From Alteriqipengyuania_B sp035481675 (GTDB lineage: Bacteria; Pseudomonadota; Alphaproteobacteria; Sphingomonadales; Sphingomonadaceae), in NCBI RefSeq assembly GCF_035481675.1, contig NZ_JAYJJW010000001.1:806001-870000 (forward strand): a DNA stretch of 64,000 nt, in the 5' to 3' direction. Below the pieces are notes generated by a model. That model saw only the letters and a program-made list of their open reading frames with translations, searched no databases and had not been told where the DNA came from. The position numbers and the translations under genes are program-made. Position 1 is the stretch's first letter; every line of letters begins with the position of its first letter. Below are positions 18,766 to 27,165 of the stretch, piece by piece.

Positions 18766-19736
18766 GCCGCGATGCCCCCGCCGGCCTGCCGGACCTCGGC
18801 GGGGATATTGGCTGCGAACCAGTCTGCCACCGGCGTCAGGATCGGGTGCTTCAGGTCACGCTCCAGCAGGTCCCATACGCGCGGGATGAGCGAGAGGTAT
18901 TTCGGCTTCCCGTCACGGTCAGCCAGGCGCGCAAAAATGCCGACGATCTTGGCGTTCCGCTGCGCGCCTAGGAGGGCGTAATCGGCAAGGAAGCGATCCT
19001 CCGGCTGCATCGCTGCGCGGTACCGGTCTAGCATGACGGCTTCGAGACCGGGATCCACGTCCCGCCGCGCATCCTGCAGCAGGGATACGAGATCGTAGGC
19101 CGGATGCCCGACCAGCGCGTCCTGGAAGTCGATCAGGCCCTGCTCGCCCGCAGGTGTCAGCATGATGTTCTCGGCATGGTAATCGCGCAGCACCGTGACC
19201 CCGGGCGATTGCCGGTCGGGCAATTCCGACAAGACGCGGATCCATGCATCGGTATAGGCGGCGCCGTCGACCTCCGAGCCTGCCAGCGGGCAATACCATT
19301 CGATGAAGAGTTCGACCTCGCGCATGTAGGTGGCGAGGTCATAGAGCGCGAAATCGCCCGGCGGCTGACGGTGCAGCGCGACCAGCGCATCGATTGCGCC
19401 CGCGTAAAGCGCCTCTTCCTCGCTGTCGTCTTCCGCAAGGCGATCGGCGAGGCGTTCGTCGCCGAAATCTTCCAGCAGGACCAGTCCCTCGTCGGGATCC
19501 GCAGCCAGCGTTTCCGGAGCGCGCAGGCCATGGCGGGAGAGATAATCGCTGACGTGGAGGAACGGCTTCGGATCCTCGTGCGGCGGCGGCGCGTGCATCA
19601 GCATCGCGGTTTCGCCACCGGCACGGCGCAGTCGGAAATAGCGGCGGAACGAGGCATCGCCCGGCAGCGGTTCGACCGCAGCGTCCGACCACCCGGCCCG
19701 TTCGATGAAAGGGGCGACCCCGTCCGGCAAGCTCAT
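18762..19736 (-). CDS. amgK: N-acetylmuramate/N-acetylglucosamine anomeric kinase, AmgK type
   Basis: 324 residues of the aminoglycoside-phosphotransferase fold. Visible are the N-lobe GDASFRRYFRL, the catalytic loop LRDYHAENIM and the metal-binding LIDFQDALVGHPAYDLVSLL. From the family, it phosphorylates the anomeric hydroxyl of MurNAc/GlcNAc for MurU, feeding UDP-MurNAc formation without MurA. It overlaps tsaE and murU by 4 bases on either side. The catalytic-loop wording LRDYH is typical of AmgK and distinguishes it from choline or homoserine kinases of the fold. Confidence 0.88.
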   Translation of the reverse strand: MSLPDGVAPFIERAGWSDAAVEPLPGDASFRRYFRLRRAGGETAMLMHAPPPHEDPKPFLHVSDYLSRHGLRAPETLAADPDEGLVLLEDFGDERLADRLAEDDSEEEALYAGAIDALVALHRQPPGDFALYDLATYMREVELFIEWYCPLAGSEVDGAAYTDAWIRVLSELPDRQSPGVTVLRDYHAENIMLTPAGEQGLIDFQDALVGHPAYDLVSLLQDARRDVDPGLEAVMLDRYRAAMQPEDRFLADYALLGAQRNAKIVGIFARLADRDGKPKYLSLIPRVWDLLERDLKHPILTPVADWFAANIPAEVRQAGGGIAA

Positions 19737-20170
19737 GGCATGCGCTCTAGCCAGTCCGCCCCGCCGCGGGCAATCGCCTTTCGCCCCTCGCCCACGATTT
19801 CAATGTCGATGGCCAGGCAGCCTGCCTCGCGATCGAAACCGCCCGCCTTGTCCGGCCATTCGGCAATCAGGACGGCGCCATCGCGGTAATCGTCCAATCC
19901 GATCTCTTCGGCCTCCGCCGGCGTTTCGAGGCGATAGAAGTCGGCGTGGACCAGCGGCGGATCGAGCGCGTCGTAGGTTTCGATGATCGTGAAGGTCGGC
20001 GAAGGCACCTCGCCGTCATGTCCCAAGGCGGCGATGATGCTGCGGGCGAGCGTCGTCTTGCCCGCACCCAGCCCGCCGGATAGCGCCACCACGTCGCTGG
20101 GTTGCAGCCTAGCCGCAATCTCGGCGCCGAAGCACTCCATGGCGGCGAGGTCCGGCAAATCGCGCGTCAC
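19733..20170 (-). CDS. tsaE: tRNA threonylcarbamoyladenosine biosynthesis ATPase TsaE
   Basis: 145 residues from a GTG that overlaps the upstream divL stop (GTGA). Walker A is SGGLGAGKTTL at residues 31-41, followed by SPTFTIIETYD, which contains the switch and nucleotide-binding Thr residues of the YjeE/TsaE family. It works with TsaB and TsaD to make t6A on ANN-decoding tRNAs in the cytoplasm. The position upstream of amgK-murU is common in alphaproteobacteria. Confidence 0.95.
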   Translation of the reverse strand: MTRDLPDLAAMECFGAEIAARLQPSDVVALSGGLGAGKTTLARSIIAALGHDGEVPSPTFTIIETYDALDPPLVHADFYRLETPAEAEEIGLDDYRDGAVLIAEWPDKAGGFDREAGCLAIDIEIVGEGRKAIARGGADWLERMP

Positions 20171-22491
20171 GGCAGCAGGACCGTCGCCGTCGTGCCGAGC
20201 CCTTCTTGCGACATGACCTCCAGCGTACCGCCGTGCGCTTCGACCAGCTGCTTCGCCAAAGGCAGGCCGAGCCCGTCGCGTTTCGCGACCGGCGTTGCCG
20301 CTTGGCCTTCCAGCGCGCGGGCCAAGGCTGCCGCGCTCATGCCCTTGCCGTTGTCGGAAATGACGATACGGGCCGCGCCTTTTACCCGTCCGACATCGAC
20401 GAGGATCTTGCCGCCTGCGGGCGTCGCCTCGATCGCATTATCCAGCAAGTGACCGATTGCGCGGCCGAGGCGCTTGGCGTCGCCCTCGATCGTGCCGAGG
20501 CTCTTCGCGCCGCGCAGGTCGAGCGACAGGCCGCCCTTCCCGATGGCCTCTTCCCGCTCCCGCACGATGGCGGTCACGAAGGTGAACAGTTCCAGCTTCT
20601 TGCGTTCGAGCGGCAGAAGCCCCGCCTCGCTCTGCGAGAGATCGAGCACGGTTTCGATCTGCTCGGACAGGCGCTCGACCGAGGCGAGGATGGCGGCGAC
20701 GTATTCCTTGCCCTGGGCCGAAAGGTCCCCCGCCACGCCCGCTTCCAGCAGTTCGGCGAAACCGCCGATGGACGTCAGCGGCGTGCGAAATTCGTAGCTC
20801 ATGTTGGCAAGGAACCGCGTCTTCAGCGCATCCGCCTCTTCCAGCGAGCTTGCGCGGGCCTGCAAGGCTTCCGCCGCGCGCTGGCTGTCGGTGACGTCGA
20901 GCGCGGTGAGCAGGCCGTTGCCGTCCGGCAGGGGCACGCCGGCGAATTCGAGGATCCGCCCGTCCTTCAGCTCCACCCGGCCGCCCCGCTCGCGCCGGTC
21001 GAGTGTGGCGGCGCGAATGGCCTCGCCCACGCGCTTGGCATGGGCAGGCATGGCCAGGCTGTTGCCGATGACATCGAGCAATTCTTCCGAACGCGGATGG
21101 CTGTCCAGCACATCGTCTTCGAGGCCCCAGAAGCTGGCGAAGCTGCGGTTCCACAGCTGGAGCTTCCCGTCGGGGGCGAAGACCGCGAGCGATTCGAACA
21201 GGCTGTCGAAAGTGGCCGTGCGGGTACGCAGCAGCGTGTCGCGCGTAGCCGACAGGGCGAGCTGCTCGGTCCGGTCCTCGGCCACCAGCGTCAAGCCGCC
21301 ATCGGGCATGGGCTGCGACAGGATACGCAGGTGGGTGCCGTCGGCAAGCGACCACGCCTCGTCGCTGCCCGACCCGCTGGTGAACCACGCGCGGTGCTCG
21401 TCACGCCAGGCGGGAAAGTCGCGGGCTTCCGGCAGCCGGCCGCTATCGCGCGCATGATCGAGCCAGCGGTCGAATTCGAGCCCGTCCTTCACCGCGCCTT
21501 GCGGCAGGCCGAAGATGCGGCGGAACGGCTGGTTGGCGAAAATCAGGCTGCGCTTGCCGTCGAACTGGGCAACGCCGACGGACAGCTGGTCGAGCATGGC
21601 GCGCTGCGCCTCGCGGAAAGCGCGGAAGGCGCGGACCTGCTCCTCCACCTCCTCGATATCGACGGCGTATCCGGCAATCCCTTCCCCGCCCAGCGGCAGG
21701 TCGCTGACCCGCAAGGACCGGCGCTGGCCGGCGATGGTCGCCGATACTTCGCGGCTGATGGGCCCGTCCGTGGCGGACAGCGCGACATCCGCCGCGCTGC
21801 GCCCGTCGACCGGTTCGACCAGCTCGACCTGGCGCTCGATGACGTTCTCGGCGCTCTTTCCGTCGACGGCCTCGACATAGGCGCTGTTGACCAGTCGCAG
21901 GCGTCCGTCGCGCGCACGGAACCACATCGGCAGGGGCGCCGCCTCGATCAGGCCGACCAGCGCGGCGAAATCTTCCCGTGCCCGCGCCGTCTCGTCACGC
22001 AGGCGGCTCAATTCCTCTTCGCTTTCGGAAAAATCGAAGAACCACACCAGCGCCGCCCCGCCCGGCGAGATTTGCGCATCGGCAAGGTGGCCGTGCAAGG
22101 CGAGGCTGCGCTGCGAGCCGACCGGGCTTGCCACCATGCGAAAAGGTGCGGCCGATTTCTGCGCGGCCTTCACGTTCTCGGACAGCCGCTCAAGCGTGAC
22201 CTTGGGCAGCCCGCGATCCTCGCCTGCCAGTTCGGACAGGAAGGACGGCATCGATTCCAGCCCGAGCCATTTGGCGAGCCGGTCCGGCGCCTCGATCCGT
22301 CCGTCCGCGCGCACCAGCATCGGCACGGCGGGCGCATCGTCGACCATGCGGGACAGCCGCGCGGCATGCTTGCGCGAAGCCTCGGCCTTCTGCGCCTTAG
22401 TGCCGGCGGCGATCATCAGCCACGCCGCGCCGAGCGTCCAAACGGCAAGCAGCAAGCCGATCAGGGTCAGCGCGGTGTCGGACAATTCCAT
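20167..22491 (-). CDS. divL: DivL-type PAS-domain histidine pseudo-kinase with Tyr in place of the phosphoacceptor His
   Basis: 774 residues from the ATG giving a single N-terminal membrane segment (about residues 7-28); a frame extension 18 codons upstream lacks plausibility. PAS-like regions fill the middle, followed by a coiled linker and a dimerisation box reading NMSYEFRTPLTSI, where kinases normally have SHE(L/F)RTP. The Tyr is residue 566. The ATPase domain looks intact (LLDNAIEATP, DNGKGM, GLGLPLAKQL). Caulobacter DivL has the same layout (769 residues, Tyr550) and controls CckA/CtrA through DivK. The role here is inferred from that match and from the downstream tsaE overlap. Confidence 0.88.
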   Translation of the reverse strand: MELSDTALTLIGLLLAVWTLGAAWLMIAAGTKAQKAEASRKHAARLSRMVDDAPAVPMLVRADGRIEAPDRLAKWLGLESMPSFLSELAGEDRGLPKVTLERLSENVKAAQKSAAPFRMVASPVGSQRSLALHGHLADAQISPGGAALVWFFDFSESEEELSRLRDETARAREDFAALVGLIEAAPLPMWFRARDGRLRLVNSAYVEAVDGKSAENVIERQVELVEPVDGRSAADVALSATDGPISREVSATIAGQRRSLRVSDLPLGGEGIAGYAVDIEEVEEQVRAFRAFREAQRAMLDQLSVGVAQFDGKRSLIFANQPFRRIFGLPQGAVKDGLEFDRWLDHARDSGRLPEARDFPAWRDEHRAWFTSGSGSDEAWSLADGTHLRILSQPMPDGGLTLVAEDRTEQLALSATRDTLLRTRTATFDSLFESLAVFAPDGKLQLWNRSFASFWGLEDDVLDSHPRSEELLDVIGNSLAMPAHAKRVGEAIRAATLDRRERGGRVELKDGRILEFAGVPLPDGNGLLTALDVTDSQRAAEALQARASSLEEADALKTRFLANMSYEFRTPLTSIGGFAELLEAGVAGDLSAQGKEYVAAILASVERLSEQIETVLDLSQSEAGLLPLERKKLELFTFVTAIVREREEAIGKGGLSLDLRGAKSLGTIEGDAKRLGRAIGHLLDNAIEATPAGGKILVDVGRVKGAARIVISDNGKGMSAAALARALEGQAATPVAKRDGLGLPLAKQLVEAHGGTLEVMSQEGLGTTATVLLP

Positions 22492-22505
22492 GCCAATGCA
22501 GCTAT

Positions 22506-22533
22506 GCCGCGCTGCAAGTGTTTGCAACGCGGC
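22506..22533. repeat. Hairpin between ahcY and divL
   Basis: Arms GCCGCG and CGCGGC enclose TGCAA and TTGCA with one mismatch and a 4-base loop. It lies 38 bases past the ahcY stop and 14 bases before the divL ATG on the minus strand. No T-tract follows, so it is either a weak terminator of ahcY or a structure in the divL leader. Confidence 0.45.
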
Positions 22534-22571
22534 ACAGGTGAACAATCAGGGTTTATTCGATGCTTTGCCGC

Positions 22572-23978
22572 TTAGTAGCGGTAATGCTCCGGCTTGAACG
22601 GCCCTTCGACCGGCACGCCGATGTAATCGGCTTGGCGCTGGCTCAGCTGAGTCAGCTTGACGCCCAGCTTGTCGAGATGCAGCGCAGCCACCTTTTCGTC
22701 GAGGATCTTGGGCAGGACGTAGACCTTGTTCTCGTACTGCTCCGGACGCTCCCACAGTTCGATCTGGGCGAGCACCTGGTTGGTGAAGCTGGCGCTCATC
22801 ACGAAGCTGGGGTGGCCGGTGGCGCAGGCGAGGTTGACCAGGCGGCCCTTGGCGAGGACGATGATTTCCTTGCCGTCCGGGAACTTCACCAGGTCGGTGC
22901 CGGGCTTGAGTTCGGTCCACTCGTAATTGTCGAGCGCCGAAATCTGGATCTCGCTGTCGAAGTGGCCGATGTTGCTGACGATGCTCATCGGCTTCATCGC
23001 CTTCATGTGCTCGGCGGTAATGACGTTTTCGTTGCCCGTGGTGGTGACGAAGATGTCGGCGCGCTTCACGGCCTCTTCCATGGTCACGACTTCGAAGCCT
23101 TCCATCGCCGCCTGCAGGGCGCAGATCGGGTCGATCTCGGTCACCAGCACGCGTGCGCCGCCGTTACGCAGCGACTGTGCCGAACCCTTGCCGACATCGC
23201 CGAAGCCGGCGACGCAGGCGACCTTGCCGGACAGCATCACGTCGGTCGCGCGGCGGATGGCATCGACCAGCGATTCGCGACAGCCGTATAGGTTGTCGAA
23301 CTTCGACTTGGTCACGCTGTCGTTCACGTTGATTGCCGGGAAAGGCAGCTTGCCCTGCTTTTCGAGGTGGTAGAGGCGGTGGACACCGGTGGTGGTTTCC
23401 TCCGACACGCCCTTGATCGCCTTGACGCTTGCGGTGAGGTAGCCGGGCTTGCGCTTGATGAAATCCTTCAGCGCGCGCTGCATCTCGATCTCTTCGGCGT
23501 TTTCGGGAGCGGGCATATCCTCGCCCGCTTCAAGCCGCGCGCCCCACAGGGCGAACATGGTGGCATCGCCGCCATCGTCGAGGATCAGGTTGCAGGTAAG
23601 GTCGGCATCGTCCTCGGTCGACCAGTCGAAAATGCGGCCGACATAGTCCCAGTAATCGGCCAGGCTCTCGCCCTTGATCGCGAAGACCGGGATGTCCTGC
23701 GCGGCGATGGCGGCGGCGGCGTGGTCCTGCGTCGAAAAGATGTTGCAGGTCGCCCAGCGCACATCCGCGCCCAGCGCCACCAGCGTTTCGATCAGGACGG
23801 CGGTCTGGATCGTCATGTGGAGCGAGCCGACGATCCGGGCGCCCTTCAGTGGCTTCGCCTCGCCGAATTCCTCGCGCAGGGCCATCAGGCCGGGCATCTC
23901 GGTCTCGGCAATGGCGATTTCCGCGCGTCCGTAGTCGGCAAGCGCGATGTCCTTGATGATATAGTCGTTGAAAGCCAC
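22572..23978 (-). CDS. ahcY: S-adenosylhomocysteinase
   Basis: Hydrolyses S-adenosylhomocysteine to adenosine and homocysteine, relieving product inhibition of methyltransferases. 468 residues, matching the proteobacterial form with its internal insertion. Visible are the substrate-side GSLHMTIQTAVLIETL, the NDSVTKSKFDNLYGCRESL block, the NAD-binding GFGDVGKGSAQSL and the C-terminal PEHYRY. The start is GTG, chosen because CCCAGGAG lies 8 bases upstream. The gene is divergent from a peroxiredoxin gene and upstream of divL. Confidence 0.97.
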   Translation of the reverse strand: MAFNDYIIKDIALADYGRAEIAIAETEMPGLMALREEFGEAKPLKGARIVGSLHMTIQTAVLIETLVALGADVRWATCNIFSTQDHAAAAIAAQDIPVFAIKGESLADYWDYVGRIFDWSTEDDADLTCNLILDDGGDATMFALWGARLEAGEDMPAPENAEEIEMQRALKDFIKRKPGYLTASVKAIKGVSEETTTGVHRLYHLEKQGKLPFPAINVNDSVTKSKFDNLYGCRESLVDAIRRATDVMLSGKVACVAGFGDVGKGSAQSLRNGGARVLVTEIDPICALQAAMEGFEVVTMEEAVKRADIFVTTTGNENVITAEHMKAMKPMSIVSNIGHFDSEIQISALDNYEWTELKPGTDLVKFPDGKEIIVLAKGRLVNLACATGHPSFVMSASFTNQVLAQIELWERPEQYENKVYVLPKILDEKVAALHLDKLGVKLTQLSQRQADYIGVPVEGPFKPEHYRY

Positions 23979-24175
23979 GTGGCGTCTCCTGGGGAAATTC
24001 GTTGGGTGGCGGAGCGGCTGTTCTGCCCCGCGATTCTGCCGCAGCCCCTAGACGCTGAACTCCTGCGGCGCAAATCCTGTCACCGGCACGAGGCCCGGTT
24101 GCCGCCGGTCCCTTGCAGGAATGGGGTGGCCGCCCCTATGTGCACCGCGGACGGGACAGAAAAGGAATTCGAGAC

Positions 24176-24655
24176 ATGGCTATTTCCGTGGGCGACACGC
24201 TGCCGGACGTGAAACTGGTAAAGGCGACCGACGAAGGGCCGCAGCAGGTGGACGCGAAGGACTATTTCGCCGGCCGCACGGTAGCCCTGTTCGCAGTGCC
24301 GGGCGCTTTCACCCCGACCTGTTCGGCCAAGCACCTGCCGGGCTTTGTCGAGCATGCCGACGACCTGAAGGCCAAGGGCGTTGACGAAATCGCCTGCACC
24401 TCCGTCAACGATCCCTTCGTGATGGGCGCTTGGAAGAAGTCGGACGGGTCCGACGCCATCACCATGCTGGCCGACGGGAATGCCGATTTCGCCAAGGCGG
24501 TCGGCCTCGACATGGATGCCAGCGGTTTCGGCATGGGCCAGCGCAGCCAGCGCTATTCCATGCTGGTCGAGGACGGCGTGGTGAAACAGATCAACGTCGA
24601 GGCACCGGGCGATTTCTCGGTCTCCAGCGCGGAACACATGCTCGAACAGATGTGA
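24176..24655 (+). CDS. Peroxiredoxin (Prx5/AhpE-like, thioredoxin fold)
   Basis: 159 residues from the ATG preceded by AAAGGA; an upstream in-frame extension is not supported by a ribosome-binding site. The active site PGAFTPTCSAKHLPG places the peroxidatic cysteine at residue 49, with Thr46 and a later Arg (GQRSQRYSMLV) completing the catalytic site. The family reduces H2O2 and organic peroxides using glutaredoxin, glutathione or thioredoxin in the cytoplasm. It is followed by a bidirectional terminator. Confidence 0.94.
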   Translation: MAISVGDTLPDVKLVKATDEGPQQVDAKDYFAGRTVALFAVPGAFTPTCSAKHLPGFVEHADDLKAKGVDEIACTSVNDPFVMGAWKKSDGSDAITMLADGNADFAKAVGLDMDASGFGMGQRSQRYSMLVEDGVVKQINVEAPGDFSVSSAEHMLEQM

Positions 24656-24679
24656 TCGCTTGGTCCACTCTGGAAATTA

Positions 24680-24712
24680 AAAAGGGGCGCGCCGGGAGGC
24701 TGCGCCCCTTTT
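24680..24712. terminator. Bidirectional intrinsic terminator
   Basis: An 11-bp perfect stem (AAAAGGGGCGC / GCGCCCCTTTT) around an 11-base loop, with A and T runs at the stem base on both sides. It separates the convergent peroxiredoxin and TonB-receptor genes and should serve both. Confidence 0.88.
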
Positions 24713-24716
24713 CGTG

Positions 24717-27065
24717 TCAGAGACCGAAGCTGACCGTCACGAAGACCCGGCGCGGATCGCCGTAGAAGCCGGTCAGCGTGCCTTCCAGCCCCAGGGTGGG
24801 GACGAAAGGCGCACCGCCCACACCGCCGCTCACGAAGTTGTAGCCCGCCACGATATAGCGCGTATCGGTCAGGTTCTTGCCGTGCAGTCCGATGCTGAAG
24901 CGGCCCGAATCCGGCGTATAGACGATGCTCGCATCGACAAGCGCGAAGCCGTCCTGGTCCAGGAACGGGTTCGGCACCTCGAACTGGCTGGTCTTGGTCC
25001 GGAAGGAATAGGACCCGATCAGGTCGACCATGCCCGCGCCCGCCGGAATGGCGACGTTGAGACCGGTGTTGAAAGTGAGGTCCGGCGTGTTCTGGAACAC
25101 CCGCTGGTCCGCCACGTCGTTGCCGAAGGCGTCGATGAACTGGTTGTATTTCGCATCCAGGATACCTGCGGCCATCGTCACGCCGAAGCGGCTGCCCGGC
25201 CCCGCAAAATCGCGGCTGATCGTCGCGATCGCCTCGATCTCGGCCCCGTTGATGTCCGCATCGCCGGCGTTGGAGGTGATGCCGATGAAGGTGTCGTTCT
25301 GCCCGTCGTTGTTGCTGTCGAAGCCGACTGATCCAGGGATCTGGACGTCGGTATAGTCGCCCTTGAAGATCGCCGCGCTCAGGTAGAGATCGCCGTTCAG
25401 CAGGCTTCCCTTGTAGCCGAGTTCGTAACTGTCGACCGTTTCCGGCGCGAAGCGGAGGAATTCGAACTGATCGGCATAGTCGATCGTGCCGTCGCCATTG
25501 AGGTCGGGCGCCGCGGTCGTTTGGCCGCGCGGATCGAAACCGCCGCCCTTGAAGCCCTGCGAATAGCTCAGGTAGATGTTCTGGTCCGGCGTCGGCTTGA
25601 AGCTGATGCTGGCGCGCGGGGTGAACTTCTCGAACGTTTCGGTGCCTTCGAAGTCCGAAGTCACCGCAATGGGAAAGGCATCGGAAGGCGGGAATAGCGG
25701 GGAATAACCGCCGAGGAAGGTCGTGCGCAGCACGGTGCTGTTCCGCTCGTCGCTCGTATATCGCCCCCCGACCGACAGGCTGATCCGGTCCGTGATATCG
25801 TAGGTGAAATCACCGAACACCGACCATGTCCGGGTGTTCACATCGCCGAGCGTCTGGGCGTTCAGGCCTGGCAGGCTGGCAATGGAGCCAAGCGTGAACA
25901 GCGCGACGTCGAAGGCCGTAAAGGCGTTGGCGTCGAGGTAATAGGCGCCGAGCACGCCATTCAGGCGATCGCCTTCCCACAGCAGCTGCAGTTCCTGGCT
26001 GAACTGGTCGTTCTCGTAGATCGCCGGCACATCGAGGTCGGCTGCCGGGAGACTGTCGAAATCGATCGGCGTGGTGGACTTGTCCTCACGGTAGCCGGTG
26101 ATCGAGCGCAGCGTGAGGTTGTCGGAGAGATAGAACGAAAGGTTGAGAGCGCCGCCGTATGCCTCGACTTCCTGCTCGACGACATTCAGTCCCCCGCGCG
26201 TGTCGTAAGGATCGTCGAGCACCGGTGCACCGCTGAAGAGGCCGGGGATCAAACGCGCGCCCTGCCGCGGGTCGCTCGTGTCGCGCACATAATCGCCTGA
26301 CAGGCGCGCAAAGACGGCTGGCGTGTCGAGCTCGATCGTGCCGCGCGCGGCCCAGACATCCTTGTTGTAGTTCTCCACCCCGTCCTGGACGAGGTTGTCG
26401 CCGTATCCGCCGCGGCTGAGCCGCGCACCGCTCGCCCCGATGCGCAGGCTCTCGCTCAGTGGTGCGGATGCGGAGACGACGAGGTCGGCCTGGTTATAAG
26501 AGCCGTAAGTCGCGCGAACATTGAATGCCACCTCGTCGGGTAGCGGCGCGGTCACGTACTTGATCGCCCCGCCGATGGTATTGCGGCCGTAAAGCGTGCC
26601 TTGCGGACCGCGCAATACCTCGATCCGCTCGACATCGTAGATATCGAGCACGGCCGCCTGCGGGCGGTTGAGATAGACGTCGTCAACATAAAGACCGACG
26701 CCCGCCTCGAAACCCGCGACCGGATCCTGCTGGCCGACGCCGCGGATGAAAGCGGTCAGGGTCGTGTTGGTGCCGCGGCTGACTTCCAGCGTGAGGTTGG
26801 GAACGACCTCGCCGATTTCGGTGAGCTCCAGCGTGCCGCTCGTGACCAGGTCGTCCCCGCTGAGCGCAGTGACCGAAACCGGCACGTCGACCAACCGCTC
26901 TTCCCTACGCCGGGCGGTGACGACGATCTCGCCGCCTTCTGCCGGCAGTTCGATTTCGTCATCGGGCATGGGCTGGGTGTCTTGCGCAAACGCGGCGGCT
27001 GGCACGGCAGCGAACGATGCGCCGGCCATGAGAATGGCGACACGGCTGGCAGAAAACGTCTTCAT
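24717..27065 (-). CDS. TonB-dependent outer-membrane receptor
   Basis: 782 residues with a Sec signal peptide (cut near AAFAQD). A TonB-box-like GGEIVVTARRRE is followed by the plug domain (DVPVSVTALSGDDL, TIGGAIKYVT) and a 22-strand-type barrel rich in aromatic strand ends, closing with RRVFVTVSFGL. Such receptors import siderophores, cobalamin, carbohydrates or aromatic compounds using TonB energy; the substrate is not evident. It is divergent from a TetR-family regulator with a palindrome over its promoter, which suggests ligand-responsive control rather than Fur control. Confidence 0.93.
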   Translation of the reverse strand: MKTFSASRVAILMAGASFAAVPAAAFAQDTQPMPDDEIELPAEGGEIVVTARRREERLVDVPVSVTALSGDDLVTSGTLELTEIGEVVPNLTLEVSRGTNTTLTAFIRGVGQQDPVAGFEAGVGLYVDDVYLNRPQAAVLDIYDVERIEVLRGPQGTLYGRNTIGGAIKYVTAPLPDEVAFNVRATYGSYNQADLVVSASAPLSESLRIGASGARLSRGGYGDNLVQDGVENYNKDVWAARGTIELDTPAVFARLSGDYVRDTSDPRQGARLIPGLFSGAPVLDDPYDTRGGLNVVEQEVEAYGGALNLSFYLSDNLTLRSITGYREDKSTTPIDFDSLPAADLDVPAIYENDQFSQELQLLWEGDRLNGVLGAYYLDANAFTAFDVALFTLGSIASLPGLNAQTLGDVNTRTWSVFGDFTYDITDRISLSVGGRYTSDERNSTVLRTTFLGGYSPLFPPSDAFPIAVTSDFEGTETFEKFTPRASISFKPTPDQNIYLSYSQGFKGGGFDPRGQTTAAPDLNGDGTIDYADQFEFLRFAPETVDSYELGYKGSLLNGDLYLSAAIFKGDYTDVQIPGSVGFDSNNDGQNDTFIGITSNAGDADINGAEIEAIATISRDFAGPGSRFGVTMAAGILDAKYNQFIDAFGNDVADQRVFQNTPDLTFNTGLNVAIPAGAGMVDLIGSYSFRTKTSQFEVPNPFLDQDGFALVDASIVYTPDSGRFSIGLHGKNLTDTRYIVAGYNFVSGGVGGAPFVPTLGLEGTLTGFYGDPRRVFVTVSFGL

Positions 27066-27092
27066 CTGGAAATCTCCCTCTCCTGATGAGCA

Positions 27093-27121
27093 GCCATATT
27101 GAAACTTGAACCACCTTTCAA
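27093..27121 (-). promoter_or_regulatory. Predicted promoter of the TonB-dependent receptor gene
   Basis: Read on the minus strand, TTGAAA and TATGGC are 17 bases apart and lie 28 bases upstream of the start codon. The -35 box is inside the palindrome described separately. Prediction by pattern only. Confidence 0.5.
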
Positions 27122-27124
27122 GTT
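27103..27124. promoter_or_regulatory. Candidate TetR operator palindrome
   Basis: A perfect inverted repeat AACTTGAA-N6-TTCAAGTT in the 100-base region between the divergent receptor and TetR genes. It overlaps the spacer and -35 box of the predicted receptor promoter, as expected for a repressor site. Binding by the adjacent TetR protein is inference. Confidence 0.55.
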
Positions 27125-27165
27125 ATCGATTGACCCTATCCGCAAGTGCCTGCACATTGCCGGAC

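Noticed and set aside
15415..18981. Very long open frame on the plus strand opposite addB and murU
   Set aside because: It is the complementary-strand shadow of high-G+C coding sequence: no domain, Arg/Gln/His-rich composition and full overlap with well-supported addB and murU. The same applies to long frames at 12473-14671, 20206-22575 and 45120-47183.
23979..24175. Possible SAH riboswitch ahead of ahcY
   Set aside because: The leader is long enough, but I could not recognise the conserved SAH-riboswitch core and pseudoknot. A covariance-model search would be decisive.
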